Shown here piece by piece: positions 43,897 to 53,387 of a stretch of DNA of 59,939 nucleotides. Position 1 is the stretch's first letter. Each line of letters starts with the position of its first letter. This stretch comes from an uncultured Bacteroidales bacterium (GTDB lineage Bacteria > Bacteroidota > Bacteroidia > Bacteroidales > F082): the NCBI GenBank assembly GCA_905234645.1, contig CAJOIS010000028.1, positions 1 to 59,939 of the forward strand, in the 5' to 3' direction. Position numbers and translations under genes: made by a program. Under the pieces are notes generated by a model. It had not been told where the DNA came from and made no database searches. It saw only the letters and a program-made list of their open reading frames with translations.

Positions 43897-46383
43897 TTAT
43901 TTCTTGCTTTTCTTTTGCTTGTCGGACGGGTTGCCCTCTCCGTAGTAGTCGGAGCCGTAGTAGCTGTCGTGCTGGCCACCGTACTTGCCGTAGCCGTAGC
44001 CATAAGCGTAGCCGTAGCCGTAGCGGTAGCTACCATATTGCTTGCCATAGAAACCATTGTTGGTCTGGATGCCGTTGATGACGATAGAAGCGTCGATGTT
44101 GCGGTCTTCCAGGTCCTTGATGATGCTGCCGAAGATGTTCTTGTTGGTCACGCCCTGGCGGACGATGAAGATTTTGACATCGGCGAAGCGCATCAGAAGG
44201 AAGGCATCGGTCACCAAGCCCAAAGGCGGCGTGTCGATGATGATGTAATCATATTTCTCCTTCAACAGGTCGAATAACTCATTGCACTTCTCGGAGGCAA
44301 TCAACTCAGCGGGGTTGGGTGGGATGGGACCGCTGGTGATGATGTCAAGATTGGGCACCATAGAGGTGGTTTGGATGATATCCTCAAACGACTCCTTGTT
44401 GGAGAGGAAAGAGCTGAGACCCAAATTGTTGTTGAGTCCAAACTCTTGGAAGAGCTTGGGTTTGCGCATGTCGAAGCCCAACAGCACCGTCTTCTTGCCA
44501 TAGAAGGCATAGATCGACGCGATGTTGATACTGTTGAAGGTCTTGCCAATGCTCTGCATGTCGCCAGTGACGAGGATAGTGCTCTTCGGCTTGCCTTGCG
44601 TCAAGAACTCGATATTGGTACGTATCGAACGGAACGACTCGGCAATGGGCGACTTGGGTGAGTTGATGACCACCAAGGGATTGGTGTCGCTGGTCTGTGC
44701 CACCTGTCCAATGATGGGGAAACGAGTCAGCTTCTCCACATCCTTGCGGTCGTTGATGGATACGTTGAAATAATTCTTAAGGTAGAGATACAACGCCGGA
44801 ATCAACAGGCCGATGATCAAGGCGATGAGGTAATTCATCGAAGTCTTGGGAGAAATCCTACTCACTCTTTCCATACGGGCTTCGTCAAGGATTTCATTGT
44901 CGGGCGTGTTGGAGGCCTTCAGGATTTGGGCTTCGGCGCGACGTTGCATCAGGTATTTGTAGGTGTCTTCGTTGAACTTGAAGTTACGCTGGTAGTTGAT
45001 GAGCTGTTGTTGCTTGTCGGGCAAGCGGCGCGACTCTCCTTCAAGGACAGCGATGCGACGGTCAATTTCGTTGAGACTCATTTGGGCATTGTCGACGATG
45101 TTGTTGACATTTTCAAGCAAGGCTTTCTTGGTGGTGACAATCTGCTCGTTGAGTTTAATGATCTCCGGGTGTTGTTCGGTTTGCGTTAGCAGTTTTGTGG
45201 CCTTGGTCTGTGCCAAGGTGACGAGGTCGCGGGCCAGTTGGTTCAGCAAGGGGTCGTTGATACCCATGGTGCTGGGGGCAGCCAGGTTTTCGGGGTCATT
45301 GATCTGAACCTTGATATAATCTTGCAAACGCCTATAGATCTTCACGTTGACCGCCATCTCTGAACGCTCTCTCTCCAAAGACCTCAGGTTGGAGTAGACC
45401 TCACTGGCCTGCTGGTCGAGATTCAACACGGCATTTTGCTCGCGGAAATCCTTCAGGTCGCTCTCGGCGCTGCTCAGCGACGCTTGTATGCCCTCCAATT
45501 CATTATCGATGAATTCGATGGTGTTTTCCGAAACCAGGTTCTTCTTTTCCAAGCCTCTGGCCACATATTCATTCATCAAGGCGTTGGTGAAATCCACGAT
45601 TTTCCGCTTGTCGTAGCCGTTTGCCGTCACGACAATCACCGACGACTGCTTGCTGGTGGGAGCCACAGAGAATGAGCTGTTCTGCCTGACCAAACTGGCA
45701 TAGCTGTTAAGCCAGAACGAAAGGTTTCCGTTACTATCGGTTTTCGGGTTGTAATTCTCATTCAACACGATACGGAAGCGGTTATAGCCATTGTCCACCA
45801 TCTCGCCGGGCTTACACTCTGTGGTCACATCAATCGGCTGATCGGAGAATTCTATCGTTTGGCTCAATAGATAATCATACTTGTTGTAGCTTTCGGCAGT
45901 GGCATGCAAAGTGATTTTTTCGGGACTCAGACCGACAACATCGTAAACCAATCCCACCGTTTGGGGAGCGGTACGGTCAATCTCAACGGTGACCGGAGAA
46001 GCCTTATACAATTCCTTCGAGAGAATGCGTCCCTTTTCCTGGTATGTGACTTCGATGTTCATCTTCCTGACCGCGCGGTCAGTAAGGGTGTATGACTTTA
46101 AAACAGCCATTTCGTTATCCACATTCTGAGAGCCGTTAAAAAATCCGCTGGCCATGATGGAAGTGGCATCATAGCCCGTATTGGCATCCTTGATGAGCAC
46201 CATGCCCGTGGTTTGGTACACCTTTGGCTTGTACCGGTTGATGACAAAGGCTACCGCCAAAGCCACCACAGCTCCAATTAGGAAGAGATACCAATGGTTC
46301 AAAAAGATGTAAACCAACTGCTTAATATCAACAGCCTGTTCCTCTTTGTTTTGCTGAGGTTGATATGTCGTTTCATTCTGCAT
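43897..46383 (-). CDS. Wzc-like polysaccharide co-polymerase / tyrosine kinase 1
   Basis: 828 residues. N-terminal Wzz domain between two membrane segments (WYLFLIGAVVALAVAFVI; YLIALIIGLLIPALYLYL), a long periplasmic coiled coil, and a C-terminal BY-kinase. Nucleotide motifs: Walker A region TGDMQSIGKTFNSINIA (SIGKT, lacking the usual first Gly), Walker A' LLGFDMRKP, Walker B YIIIDTPPLG. The tail is a Tyr cluster (GSYRYGYGYAYGYGYGKYGG), the usual autophosphorylation site. It controls chain length and export of capsule or exopolysaccharide with the Wza protein encoded just upstream. The weakened Walker A may reduce kinase activity. Confidence 0.92.
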   Translation of the reverse strand: MQNETTYQPQQNKEEQAVDIKQLVYIFLNHWYLFLIGAVVALAVAFVINRYKPKVYQTTGMVLIKDANTGYDATSIMASGFFNGSQNVDNEMAVLKSYTLTDRAVRKMNIEVTYQEKGRILSKELYKASPVTVEIDRTAPQTVGLVYDVVGLSPEKITLHATAESYNKYDYLLSQTIEFSDQPIDVTTECKPGEMVDNGYNRFRIVLNENYNPKTDSNGNLSFWLNSYASLVRQNSSFSVAPTSKQSSVIVVTANGYDKRKIVDFTNALMNEYVARGLEKKNLVSENTIEFIDNELEGIQASLSSAESDLKDFREQNAVLNLDQQASEVYSNLRSLERERSEMAVNVKIYRRLQDYIKVQINDPENLAAPSTMGINDPLLNQLARDLVTLAQTKATKLLTQTEQHPEIIKLNEQIVTTKKALLENVNNIVDNAQMSLNEIDRRIAVLEGESRRLPDKQQQLINYQRNFKFNEDTYKYLMQRRAEAQILKASNTPDNEILDEARMERVSRISPKTSMNYLIALIIGLLIPALYLYLKNYFNVSINDRKDVEKLTRFPIIGQVAQTSDTNPLVVINSPKSPIAESFRSIRTNIEFLTQGKPKSTILVTGDMQSIGKTFNSINIASIYAFYGKKTVLLGFDMRKPKLFQEFGLNNNLGLSSFLSNKESFEDIIQTTSMVPNLDIITSGPIPPNPAELIASEKCNELFDLLKEKYDYIIIDTPPLGLVTDAFLLMRFADVKIFIVRQGVTNKNIFGSIIKDLEDRNIDASIVINGIQTNNGFYGKQYGSYRYGYGYAYGYGYGKYGGQHDSYYGSDYYGEGNPSDKQKKSKK

Positions 46384-46411
46384 GATGGACGTGTTTGTTG
46401 ATTAGTAATTC

Positions 46412-47215
46412 TTAATTGCCTGTAGGTCTGAACAGCGCATAGAGCGTAACAGCCAATGAAACGATGGAAAACACCGTAGAATAGGGGAAGGTGGTGAAGC
46501 CCCATTGCTTGATCTTGAGGGGTTCCACATAGATGATGTCGTTGGGTTTCAGGTAATAGTAAGGCGACGCAAGGATGTCGGCCGAACCCATGTCCACGGT
46601 GAGAATCTCGGAGCCGTTATCGGTCTGGCGAATTATTTTCACCTCGCTGTTCTTGGCAAAGTTGGTCATGTTGCCCGCCAAGGAAATGGCCTCAAACAAA
46701 TTAATCTGCGACTGGTAGACCTTGTACATGCCCGGTCTGTTCACTTCGCCCAAGACGGTCAGGTTGAAGTTCGAAAGCTTCACGATGATGGTGGTTTGGT
46801 TGATGTACTTGTCGAGCTCGGTCTGCAACACAGCCTTGGCCTCATCCACCGTCATATTCTTGAGTTCAATTTTTCCCATCAGAGGCAATTCTATGTAGCC
46901 TTCTTCATCCAAAGTATAGGATTGAAGATAAATGGAAGCATCGGATGAGATTTGTGCCCTGTTACCAAAATCACCTGTCAAGGAAGCGGCACTTTGTGCG
47001 TCAACAATGTTGACAAAGCGAATGTAGAGGTTGTCACCCGGCTGCAACTTGTAATCGACAGAGCGCTCGTTGACATAGTTGATGGATTGGTTTTCGGCGG
47101 CCATCTGCGCTTCTTTCAGATACAGCATCTTCTTTTGAGGCACACAGGAAGCAAAGAGCACCGCCATCAGCAATGCGGCCAGTCCCAGTTTCGTGATTTT
47201 GTTCATATTTTTCAT
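46412..47215 (-). CDS. Wza-like polysaccharide export outer-membrane lipoprotein 1
   Basis: 267 residues (start MKNMNKI; an inner Met at 47206 is possible). Lipoprotein signal LAALLMAVLFASC. Poly_export domain (VDYKLQPGDNLYIRFVNI), two SLBB-type motifs (LTVLGEVNRPGMYKVYQSQINLFEAISLAGNMTNFA) and a C-terminal hydrophobic segment (YSTVFSIVSLAVTLYALF). It forms the outer-membrane channel for surface polysaccharide, partnered with Wzc 28 nt downstream. Confidence 0.92.
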   Translation of the reverse strand: MKNMNKITKLGLAALLMAVLFASCVPQKKMLYLKEAQMAAENQSINYVNERSVDYKLQPGDNLYIRFVNIVDAQSAASLTGDFGNRAQISSDASIYLQSYTLDEEGYIELPLMGKIELKNMTVDEAKAVLQTELDKYINQTTIIVKLSNFNLTVLGEVNRPGMYKVYQSQINLFEAISLAGNMTNFAKNSEVKIIRQTDNGSEILTVDMGSADILASPYYYLKPNDIIYVEPLKIKQWGFTTFPYSTVFSIVSLAVTLYALFRPTGN

Positions 47216-47225
47216 GTTTTTATTG

Positions 47226-47684
47226 TCAATGGTTCAACAAAGTGAGTTCCTTCACCCCCACCAAGGGCGTGATGGGCATATGGTTCTCGATTTGGAAGGT
47301 ATAAACGCCAGGCTCCGAAATACGCATGTCCTTATTGATGGGCAGGACGAAGGTATAGCAGTCTCCTTTCTTATCCACGTTCCACTGGCCCTCGTCGTCT
47401 TTCACGTTGAACTTATATGCCTTGGAGCGGTAAGGCTCGCCATCGCTGGAAAACACCGTGAAGATCATGGAGAAGTCGTTGTAAGGATAGTCGTCGGTGA
47501 AAGCAATCTTGAGACTCAAGTCATAACTCGTCTCTGTCTTCACCTCTATTTTATCCTGCACATAATCAAAGCGTTCCCAAATCGTCTCGAAGAACTCGCG
47601 ATGCAACACAGTCTTGTCGCTCTCCTGCTGCGAACAGCCGAAAAGGAACAGAAGACAGCATGCCATAAAAACAAACTTTTTCAT
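47226..47684 (-). CDS. gldH: GldH-like lipoprotein
   Basis: 152 residues: lipoprotein signal MKKFVFMACCLLFLFGC, then FFETIWERFDYVQDKIEVKTETSYDLSLKIAF...YPYNDFSMIFTVFSSDG and VYTFQIENHMPITPLVGVKELTLL. The final G-V-Y-x-F-x-I-x-x-x-M block matches GldH lipoproteins (GxYxFxIxQxM-x(4)-LxGI) of the gliding/T9SS group. It is the first gene of the minus-strand operon with wza and wzc, 10 nt apart. The GldH name is from pattern only. Confidence 0.6.
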   Translation of the reverse strand: MKKFVFMACCLLFLFGCSQQESDKTVLHREFFETIWERFDYVQDKIEVKTETSYDLSLKIAFTDDYPYNDFSMIFTVFSSDGEPYRSKAYKFNVKDDEGQWNVDKKGDCYTFVLPINKDMRISEPGVYTFQIENHMPITPLVGVKELTLLNH

Positions 47685-47704
47685 CGGTTAACCTTAAAAT
47701 CGTG

Positions 47705-47712
47705 CAAAAATA
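47705..47712 (-). promoter_or_regulatory. -7 box (TATTTTTG) for gldH-wza-wzc-nusG-like operon
   Basis: Minus-strand TATTTTTGC 20 nt before the ATG at 47684. All four downstream genes have gaps of 30 nt or less. Confidence 0.65.
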
Positions 47713-47816
47713 CGAAAAAACGCATTGTCAGTACATGATTCTCCGTTTTTCCCTTTAACGAAAAAAACATCAAAAAATTTTCTTTTCAACATACCATCGA
47801 AATCAAGAAAAACTTA

Positions 47817-47824
47817 TACTTTTG
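47817..47824 (+). promoter_or_regulatory. -7 box (TACTTTTG) for mrdA-rodA
   Basis: Plus-strand TACTTTTG 17 nt before the ATG at 47842, which supports that start over a longer in-frame reading from 47725. Confidence 0.6.
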
Positions 47825-47841
47825 TATTTTCCGATTTGACC

Positions 47842-49704
47842 ATGAGAACCAAAAACAACAATCTGTCTTCCAGAAAGTTACTGATTATAGGCATCTTCAT
47901 TGCCGTGGGGATAGTCTATGTCATGAAGTTGTTTTTGCTCCAAGTCGTCGACGACCAATACAAGACCATGGCCGACAACAACGCCTTGCGTTACATCACG
48001 CAATACCCTGCCCGTGGCAAGGTCTTCGACCGCAACGGCGAGCTGCTGGTGTACAACGAAGCCGTCTACGACCTCATGGTGGTGCCTCGCCAAACCATCA
48101 TCAAGGACACGCTCGACCCCAACTATCCTTTCGACACGATGGGGCTATGCCGCCTGCTCGAAATCGACAAGGAAGGCTTCATCGAACGTATGGCCAAGGC
48201 CAAAAAAGAGTCCTACTTGAAGCCGTCGCCTTTCATGACCCAGGTCTCCAAAGAGAACTACGCCCACATCGCCGAGGTGCTTTGGCGCTACCCCGGCTTC
48301 TACTTTCAGACACGTACCGTGCGCCACTATCCTCTTGCCATCGCCGCCCACACCTTGGGCGACATCGGCGAGATCAGCCAGGCGGAGTTGGACAAAGACG
48401 AAGAGAACTACTACAGGCGAGGTGACTATGTCGGCAAGTCGGGCATCGAGAAGTCGTACGAGAAGGAACTGCGCGGCGTGAAAGGCCTGAAGGTGATGAT
48501 GGTGGACGTGCACAACCGCGTCATGGGCAGCTTCCGCGAAGAAGAACTCGACAAGGAGCCTGTTGCCGGCAAGGACATCTACCTCGGCCTCGACGCCGAA
48601 CTGCAGGCCTACGGCGAAAAGCTCATGGTGGGCAAGATCGGCTCCATCGTCGCCGTCGAGCCTAGCACTGGGCAGATCCTGGCCTTCGTCACCAGCCCCA
48701 CCTACGACCCCAACCTCCTCGTGGGCCGCGAGCGTGGCAAACATTACCAAGAGCTGCAGGACGACCCGATGAAGCCCCTCATCAACCGTGCCATCAGCGG
48801 CACCTACCCGCCCGGCTCCACTTTCAAGACCGTGGTGGGCCTCATCGCCATGCAAAGCGGCAGCATCACCCCCGCCACCTGCTTCCACTGCTCGGGCACC
48901 GGCTCGCTGCCCATCAAGTGCACCCACAGCCACGGTAGCAGCCCCGACTTCGCCAACGCCATCATGAACTCGTGCAACCCCTATTTCTACGAGTCGTTCA
49001 AGGCCACCATCAACAACCCGAAGTTTGGCAACATCAAGAACGGCTACCAATATTGGAAGGACATGACCTACAACATGGGGCTGGGACATAAGTTCAACAC
49101 CGACATCCCATACGAGCGCCCAGGCAACATCCCCTCACGCGAATACTACGACCGCATGTACAACGGACAATGGAACTCGGTGACCATCCGCTCCTTAGGC
49201 ATCGGACAAGGCGAGGTGCTGGTGACCCCCTTGCAGCTCTGCAACATCGCGGCCCTCATCGCCAACGAAGGCTATTACTACCCGCCCCACCTCATCAAAT
49301 GTTTCGGCGACAGCACTGCCATCCCTGAGGTGATGACCACCAAGGTCGACCCGGGCATCAACCCGAAATACGTCAGGGTGATGAAAGCGGGACTGCGCAC
49401 CGTCTTCAGCGGCCCCGCCGGCACGGCACGACGCTACGAGATGAACGACATCGCCCAATGCGGCAAGACCGGCACCGCCCAGAACCCACACGGCAACTAC
49501 CACTCCAACTTCATCGCCTTCGCCCCTATGGAGCACCCGAAGATCGCCCTCGCCGTCATCATCGAAAACGGCGGCTATGGCGCCACATGGGCCGCACCCA
49601 TCGCCAGCCTGATGATAGAGAAATACATTCGAGGCTACACGAAACGCGAGGACCTGGAGAAACGCATGATGGAAGGCAGGATCTCATACAAGAACGAACG
49701 ATGA
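47842..49704 (+). CDS. mrdA: Penicillin-binding protein 2 (elongasome transpeptidase)
   Basis: 620 residues. A membrane anchor (LLIIGIFIAVGIVYVMKLFLLQVV) precedes the dimerisation domain (RGKVFDRNGELLVYN, GKSGIEKSYEKELRG) and the transpeptidase domain with SxxK in PPGSTFKTV, SxN in NSCNPYF and KTG in CGKTGTAQN. It cross-links peptidoglycan during cell elongation together with RodA. Its stop overlaps the rodA start (ATGA). Confidence 0.96.
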   Translation: MRTKNNNLSSRKLLIIGIFIAVGIVYVMKLFLLQVVDDQYKTMADNNALRYITQYPARGKVFDRNGELLVYNEAVYDLMVVPRQTIIKDTLDPNYPFDTMGLCRLLEIDKEGFIERMAKAKKESYLKPSPFMTQVSKENYAHIAEVLWRYPGFYFQTRTVRHYPLAIAAHTLGDIGEISQAELDKDEENYYRRGDYVGKSGIEKSYEKELRGVKGLKVMMVDVHNRVMGSFREEELDKEPVAGKDIYLGLDAELQAYGEKLMVGKIGSIVAVEPSTGQILAFVTSPTYDPNLLVGRERGKHYQELQDDPMKPLINRAISGTYPPGSTFKTVVGLIAMQSGSITPATCFHCSGTGSLPIKCTHSHGSSPDFANAIMNSCNPYFYESFKATINNPKFGNIKNGYQYWKDMTYNMGLGHKFNTDIPYERPGNIPSREYYDRMYNGQWNSVTIRSLGIGQGEVLVTPLQLCNIAALIANEGYYYPPHLIKCFGDSTAIPEVMTTKVDPGINPKYVRVMKAGLRTVFSGPAGTARRYEMNDIAQCGKTGTAQNPHGNYHSNFIAFAPMEHPKIALAVIIENGGYGATWAAPIASLMIEKYIRGYTKREDLEKRMMEGRISYKNER

Positions 49705-50972
49705 ACGAAAGAAACAACATCATAGGGAAAATCGACTGGGTGACGGTGCTCATCTATCTGGCCTTGGTCTTGATAGGGTGGTTCAGCATCTTCTCGGCCC
49801 GCTACAACGAAGCACACCCCAGCATCTTCGACCTGTCGCAGGTGTATGGCAAACAACTGATTTGGATTGGCGCAGCCCTGCTCATCGGTTTCATCGTCCT
49901 CCTCATCGACGCCAAGTTCTTCAACGCCTTCTCGCTATGGATCTATATCGCCATACTCGCCACGCTGTTCATGGTGCTGGTGTACGGCAAGGCCACCAAA
50001 GGCGCCACCTCGTGGATTGACCTAGGTGCCGGCATCAAGTTCCAGCCCTCGGAGTTTGCCAAGATGGCGACAGCTTTGGCGGTGGCAGGCTACCTCGACC
50101 GCCTCGACGTGGACCTACATAAACGCAAGGACCAGATTGTCACGGCCGCCCTCATCCTGATTCCCATGGCCTTGGTGCTGCTCCAGAACGACACCGGCTC
50201 GGCCATCGTCTTCGTCTCTTTCATCCTGATGCTCTACCGTGAAGGTTTCCCTGGAGCCGGATGGCTGATGGTGGCTGGCGTCGCAGCCGTGCTGCTGTTT
50301 ATCTTCACCTTGGTGTGGTCGCAAACGGTGGTATACATCATCCTGGGCGTCCTGTTTGTCCTGACACTGACGTATTACCTGCTCACCAAAAAGAAAAACA
50401 TCATCACCATGGTGGCGGTCTTCGCCATGGCCTTCGCCTTTGTGTTCTCCGTCGACTATGCCTTCAACAAGGTGCTGCAACCACACCAACGCAACCGCAT
50501 CCTTGTCATGCTGGGCAAGCTCAACGACACCAAGGACGTGGGCTATAACGTCCACCAATCGAAAATCGCCATAGGCTCGGGGGGCTTTGCGGGCAAGGGC
50601 TTCCTTGAAGGCACGCAGACCAAATACGACTTCGTCCCCGAGCAGCACACCGACTTCATCTTCTGCACCATAGGCGAAGAAAGCGGTTTCATCGGCACCT
50701 TCGTGGTGGTATTGCTTTATGTGGCTTTACTCGTCAGGATCATCATCCTCGCCGAGCGACAACGATCTACCTTCAGCCGCGTCTACGGCTATTGCATCGC
50801 AGGCATCATCTTCGTGCATTTCGCCATCAATATCGGCATGACGATAGGCCTGGTGCCCGTCATCGGCATCCCTTTGCCCTTCCTCAGCTACGGCGGCAGT
50901 AGCATGCTGGCCTTCACGATGATGCTGTCCATCTTCGTGAAGCAGGATGCCAATAGACTAAATGTGCTTTAG
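49701..50972 (+). CDS. rodA: Rod shape-determining glycosyltransferase RodA
   Basis: 423 residues, SEDS family, about ten membrane segments. Conserved patterns: GATSWIDLGAGIKFQPSEFAKMATALAVAGYL, LLQNDTGSAIVFVSF (the catalytic Asp follows LQND/P), EQHTDFIFCTIGEESGFIG and GLVPVIGIPLPFLSYGGSSML. It polymerises lipid II into glycan strands with PBP2. It is translated from an ATG overlapping the mrdA stop and is followed by a repeat hairpin. Confidence 0.96.
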   Translation: MNERNNIIGKIDWVTVLIYLALVLIGWFSIFSARYNEAHPSIFDLSQVYGKQLIWIGAALLIGFIVLLIDAKFFNAFSLWIYIAILATLFMVLVYGKATKGATSWIDLGAGIKFQPSEFAKMATALAVAGYLDRLDVDLHKRKDQIVTAALILIPMALVLLQNDTGSAIVFVSFILMLYREGFPGAGWLMVAGVAAVLLFIFTLVWSQTVVYIILGVLFVLTLTYYLLTKKKNIITMVAVFAMAFAFVFSVDYAFNKVLQPHQRNRILVMLGKLNDTKDVGYNVHQSKIAIGSGGFAGKGFLEGTQTKYDFVPEQHTDFIFCTIGEESGFIGTFVVVLLYVALLVRIIILAERQRSTFSRVYGYCIAGIIFVHFAINIGMTIGLVPVIGIPLPFLSYGGSSMLAFTMMLSIFVKQDANRLNVL

Positions 50973-51027
50973 CAGCCCATGTCATTCCAGCAGAGGAACG
51001 CGGGCAGGGAGGAATCTATGGGCTGCT
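50972..51027. repeat. GTCATTCC-family hairpin, copy C
   Basis: Arms AGCAGCCCAT and ATGGGCTGCT enclose GTCATTCCAGCAG...GGAATCT. It sits between convergent rodA and adenine deaminase genes, where it can act as a bidirectional terminator. Confidence 0.85.
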
Positions 51028-51034
51028 ATCAACC

Positions 51035-52666
51035 TCATTCATATACCGAAGTAATCTCAAACCTCCCAACATCAAACAACCCCCGATCCCCAATCTTCAG
51101 CTCAGGAATCACCAGCAAGGCCATGAACGCCAAGGTCATGAAAGGCGCGAAGAGCGTGGAACCCAGACGCTTGGCCAAGGCATCGGCATTCTGGTAGGCC
51201 TGTGCCACCTCATAGCCGTCCTCGTTGCTCATCAGTCCCGCCACGGGCAGGGGCACCGCCACCATCTCCGTGCCGCAATAGGCCGTCACCCCACCACCAT
51301 GCTCGATGAGCAGGTTGACGGCATGGAGGATGTCCTTGTCGGTGACGCCCACCGCCACGATGTTGTGGCTGTCGTGCGCCACACTTGATGCCAAAGCCCC
51401 ACGTTTCAAGCCAAAACCCTTGATGAAGGCCACCGCAGGCTTTGCGGGATGGTACCGGTTGACCACCACCATCTTCAAGATATCGTGCTCCACATCGCTG
51501 ACCACACCGCCGTTCTCCACCTTGGGTTCGGTGACAAGGCTCCTGGTAATCAGTTGCCCGTCTTGGCATTCAATGACCTTGATTCTCTTGCCCACATCGG
51601 GCAGGAAGATGTCGTCGGCATGGATGAAATCAGCCTTGAAGAGGTTCGGCGTCTCTGTTTCCTTATAGTGGATGTTCGACACGCCATTCTCGGCCACCAG
51701 TACGCCTCTCACATAGGTCTGTTTAGCGAAAGGCTTGCGCAGATCATCGACCACGATGAAGTCGGCATCGTCGCCCTGTTGCAACATGCCCACGTTGAGG
51801 TTGTAATGCTTGACGGCATTGAGCGAAGCCGCCTTCAAGACGTCCATCACATCGTAGCCCAAGGCGATGGCCTTACGCACCAGCACGTCGATATGGACAT
51901 CGTCCAACTCGTCGGGGTGCTTGTCGTCGGAACAGAACATCAGCTTGTCGGGATGGGTGGCCATCAGCGGGATGAGGGCGTCGAAGTTCTTGGCGGCGCT
52001 GCCTTCGCGAATGAGGATCTTCATGCCGAGGCTGATCTTCTCCAGTGCCTCAGCAAGGGTGAAACACTCATGGTCGGTGGAGATGCCCGCACCGACATAT
52101 TTCTGGAGGTCAGCACCCGCCACCGCTGGGGCATGGCCATCAACGGGCTTGCCGTGACGGCGTGCCGCAGCGATTTTCTTTTGGATCTCGGGGTCATCAT
52201 GGATGACGCCAGGATAGTTCATCACCTCGGAGAGGTAGTAGATGTCGGGCGAGGCCATCAGCGCTTCGATGTCGTCGGCATCGAGGCTGAAGCCTGTGGT
52301 TTCAAAGGCGGTGGCAGGTACGCAACTCGGGGCGCCGAAGAAGAACTTGAAAGGTACCTTCTTGCCATTCTCGATCATATAGCGGATGCCTTCCTTGCCC
52401 AGCACATTGGCGATCTCGTGCGGGTCACTGACCGTGGCCACCGTGCCGTGGCAGGTCGCCAAACGGGCAAACTCCGACGGCACCAGCATCGAACTTTCAA
52501 TGTGCACATGCGCGTCAACGAAACCTGGCATGATATATTGGGTATTGCCAACGGGCTGTTCTTCTATCTTGGTGATACGGCCGTCCTCGACGACGACCAC
52601 GCCTGAGAATATCCTTGCGTTGACGAGGTCGACAATCTGGCCTCCTATGGTAAACGAGTTGTTCAT
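51035..52666 (-). CDS. ade: Adenine deaminase
   Basis: 543 residues from the ATG at 52666 (MNNSFTIGGQIVDLVNARIF). Amidohydrolase fold with metal motif GFVDAHVHIESSML, DGHAPAVAG, CSDDKHPDEL and the C-terminal domain with ASSVAHDSHNIVAVG and SNEDGYEVA. It deaminates adenine to hypoxanthine in purine salvage. It starts 23 nt after the PHP phosphatase stop on the same strand, so it may be transcribed with the polysaccharide genes although the function is unrelated. Confidence 0.95.
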   Translation of the reverse strand: MNNSFTIGGQIVDLVNARIFSGVVVVEDGRITKIEEQPVGNTQYIMPGFVDAHVHIESSMLVPSEFARLATCHGTVATVSDPHEIANVLGKEGIRYMIENGKKVPFKFFFGAPSCVPATAFETTGFSLDADDIEALMASPDIYYLSEVMNYPGVIHDDPEIQKKIAAARRHGKPVDGHAPAVAGADLQKYVGAGISTDHECFTLAEALEKISLGMKILIREGSAAKNFDALIPLMATHPDKLMFCSDDKHPDELDDVHIDVLVRKAIALGYDVMDVLKAASLNAVKHYNLNVGMLQQGDDADFIVVDDLRKPFAKQTYVRGVLVAENGVSNIHYKETETPNLFKADFIHADDIFLPDVGKRIKVIECQDGQLITRSLVTEPKVENGGVVSDVEHDILKMVVVNRYHPAKPAVAFIKGFGLKRGALASSVAHDSHNIVAVGVTDKDILHAVNLLIEHGGGVTAYCGTEMVAVPLPVAGLMSNEDGYEVAQAYQNADALAKRLGSTLFAPFMTLAFMALLVIPELKIGDRGLFDVGRFEITSVYE

Positions 52667-52689
52667 GACAGGGTCAGGGACCTTAAATT

Positions 52690-53367
52690 TTACGATTGAA
52701 ACAACTTCCTTAAGGCACGAGGAGCCCGCACCGACCAATACTCCATGTTACGTAAAGAATGGAGGTCGGAGCCGGCCATGTTGTAATAGTCGTGCTTCAA
52801 AATCCAACGCGCCTTGCTTTTGGCTTCGGAGCCGTAGGCACCCGACAAAGAAGAAAGGTTCAGTTGGAAACGTATTCCATCATTCTTCAGCGCGGTATAA
52901 CGGTCTTTCCCCATATACACGTAACGCTCGGGGTGCGCCAACACAGGGTAAATCCCCTTTTGCTTGATACGTCTCAGTATGGAATCCATGTCCATGGGAG
53001 GGGTGAAGTAGGAGGTCTCCACCAAGACTTGGTTCCCTTCGTTACCCAATCTCAGCAGGTCGCCTTGTTCCAAACGCTCTTCGAAAAGGGCGTCCATCAT
53101 ATACTCTGCGGCAAGATGCAGCTTGATAGGCCCTTGATAAGCCTCACAGAGCTCCGCAAAACGAGCCTGCAGCTTCTCCGTCGTATTGGGGATGTCTTCC
53201 ATGACATGAGGCGTGCACCACACCTCGGCGATGCCCAGTTGCTCGTAGCGCTCCAATACCTTGAGCGACACTTCCATTTTCTTCACACCATCGTCCACCC
53301 CAGGCAGGATGTGAGAGTGATGGTCGGTGAAGTTGGTGAGCAAGGAGGATATTCTAGGAAACAACAT
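52690..53367 (-). CDS. PHP-type tyrosine phosphatase (CpsB/YwqE family)
   Basis: 225 residues. PHP metal motifs: DHHSHILPGVDDG near the N-terminus, TPHVME, PVLAHPERY and GSDLHS. The family removes phosphate from the Tyr-rich tail of Wzc-type kinases; the wzc gene lies 20 nt upstream in the same operon, which supports that role. It controls polymer length or export. Confidence 0.93.
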   Translation of the reverse strand: MLFPRISSLLTNFTDHHSHILPGVDDGVKKMEVSLKVLERYEQLGIAEVWCTPHVMEDIPNTTEKLQARFAELCEAYQGPIKLHLAAEYMMDALFEERLEQGDLLRLGNEGNQVLVETSYFTPPMDMDSILRRIKQKGIYPVLAHPERYVYMGKDRYTALKNDGIRFQLNLSSLSGAYGSEAKSKARWILKHDYYNMAGSDLHSLRNMEYWSVRAPRALRKLFQS

Positions 53368-53387
53368 AAGCGCTTGTTTTCTGATGC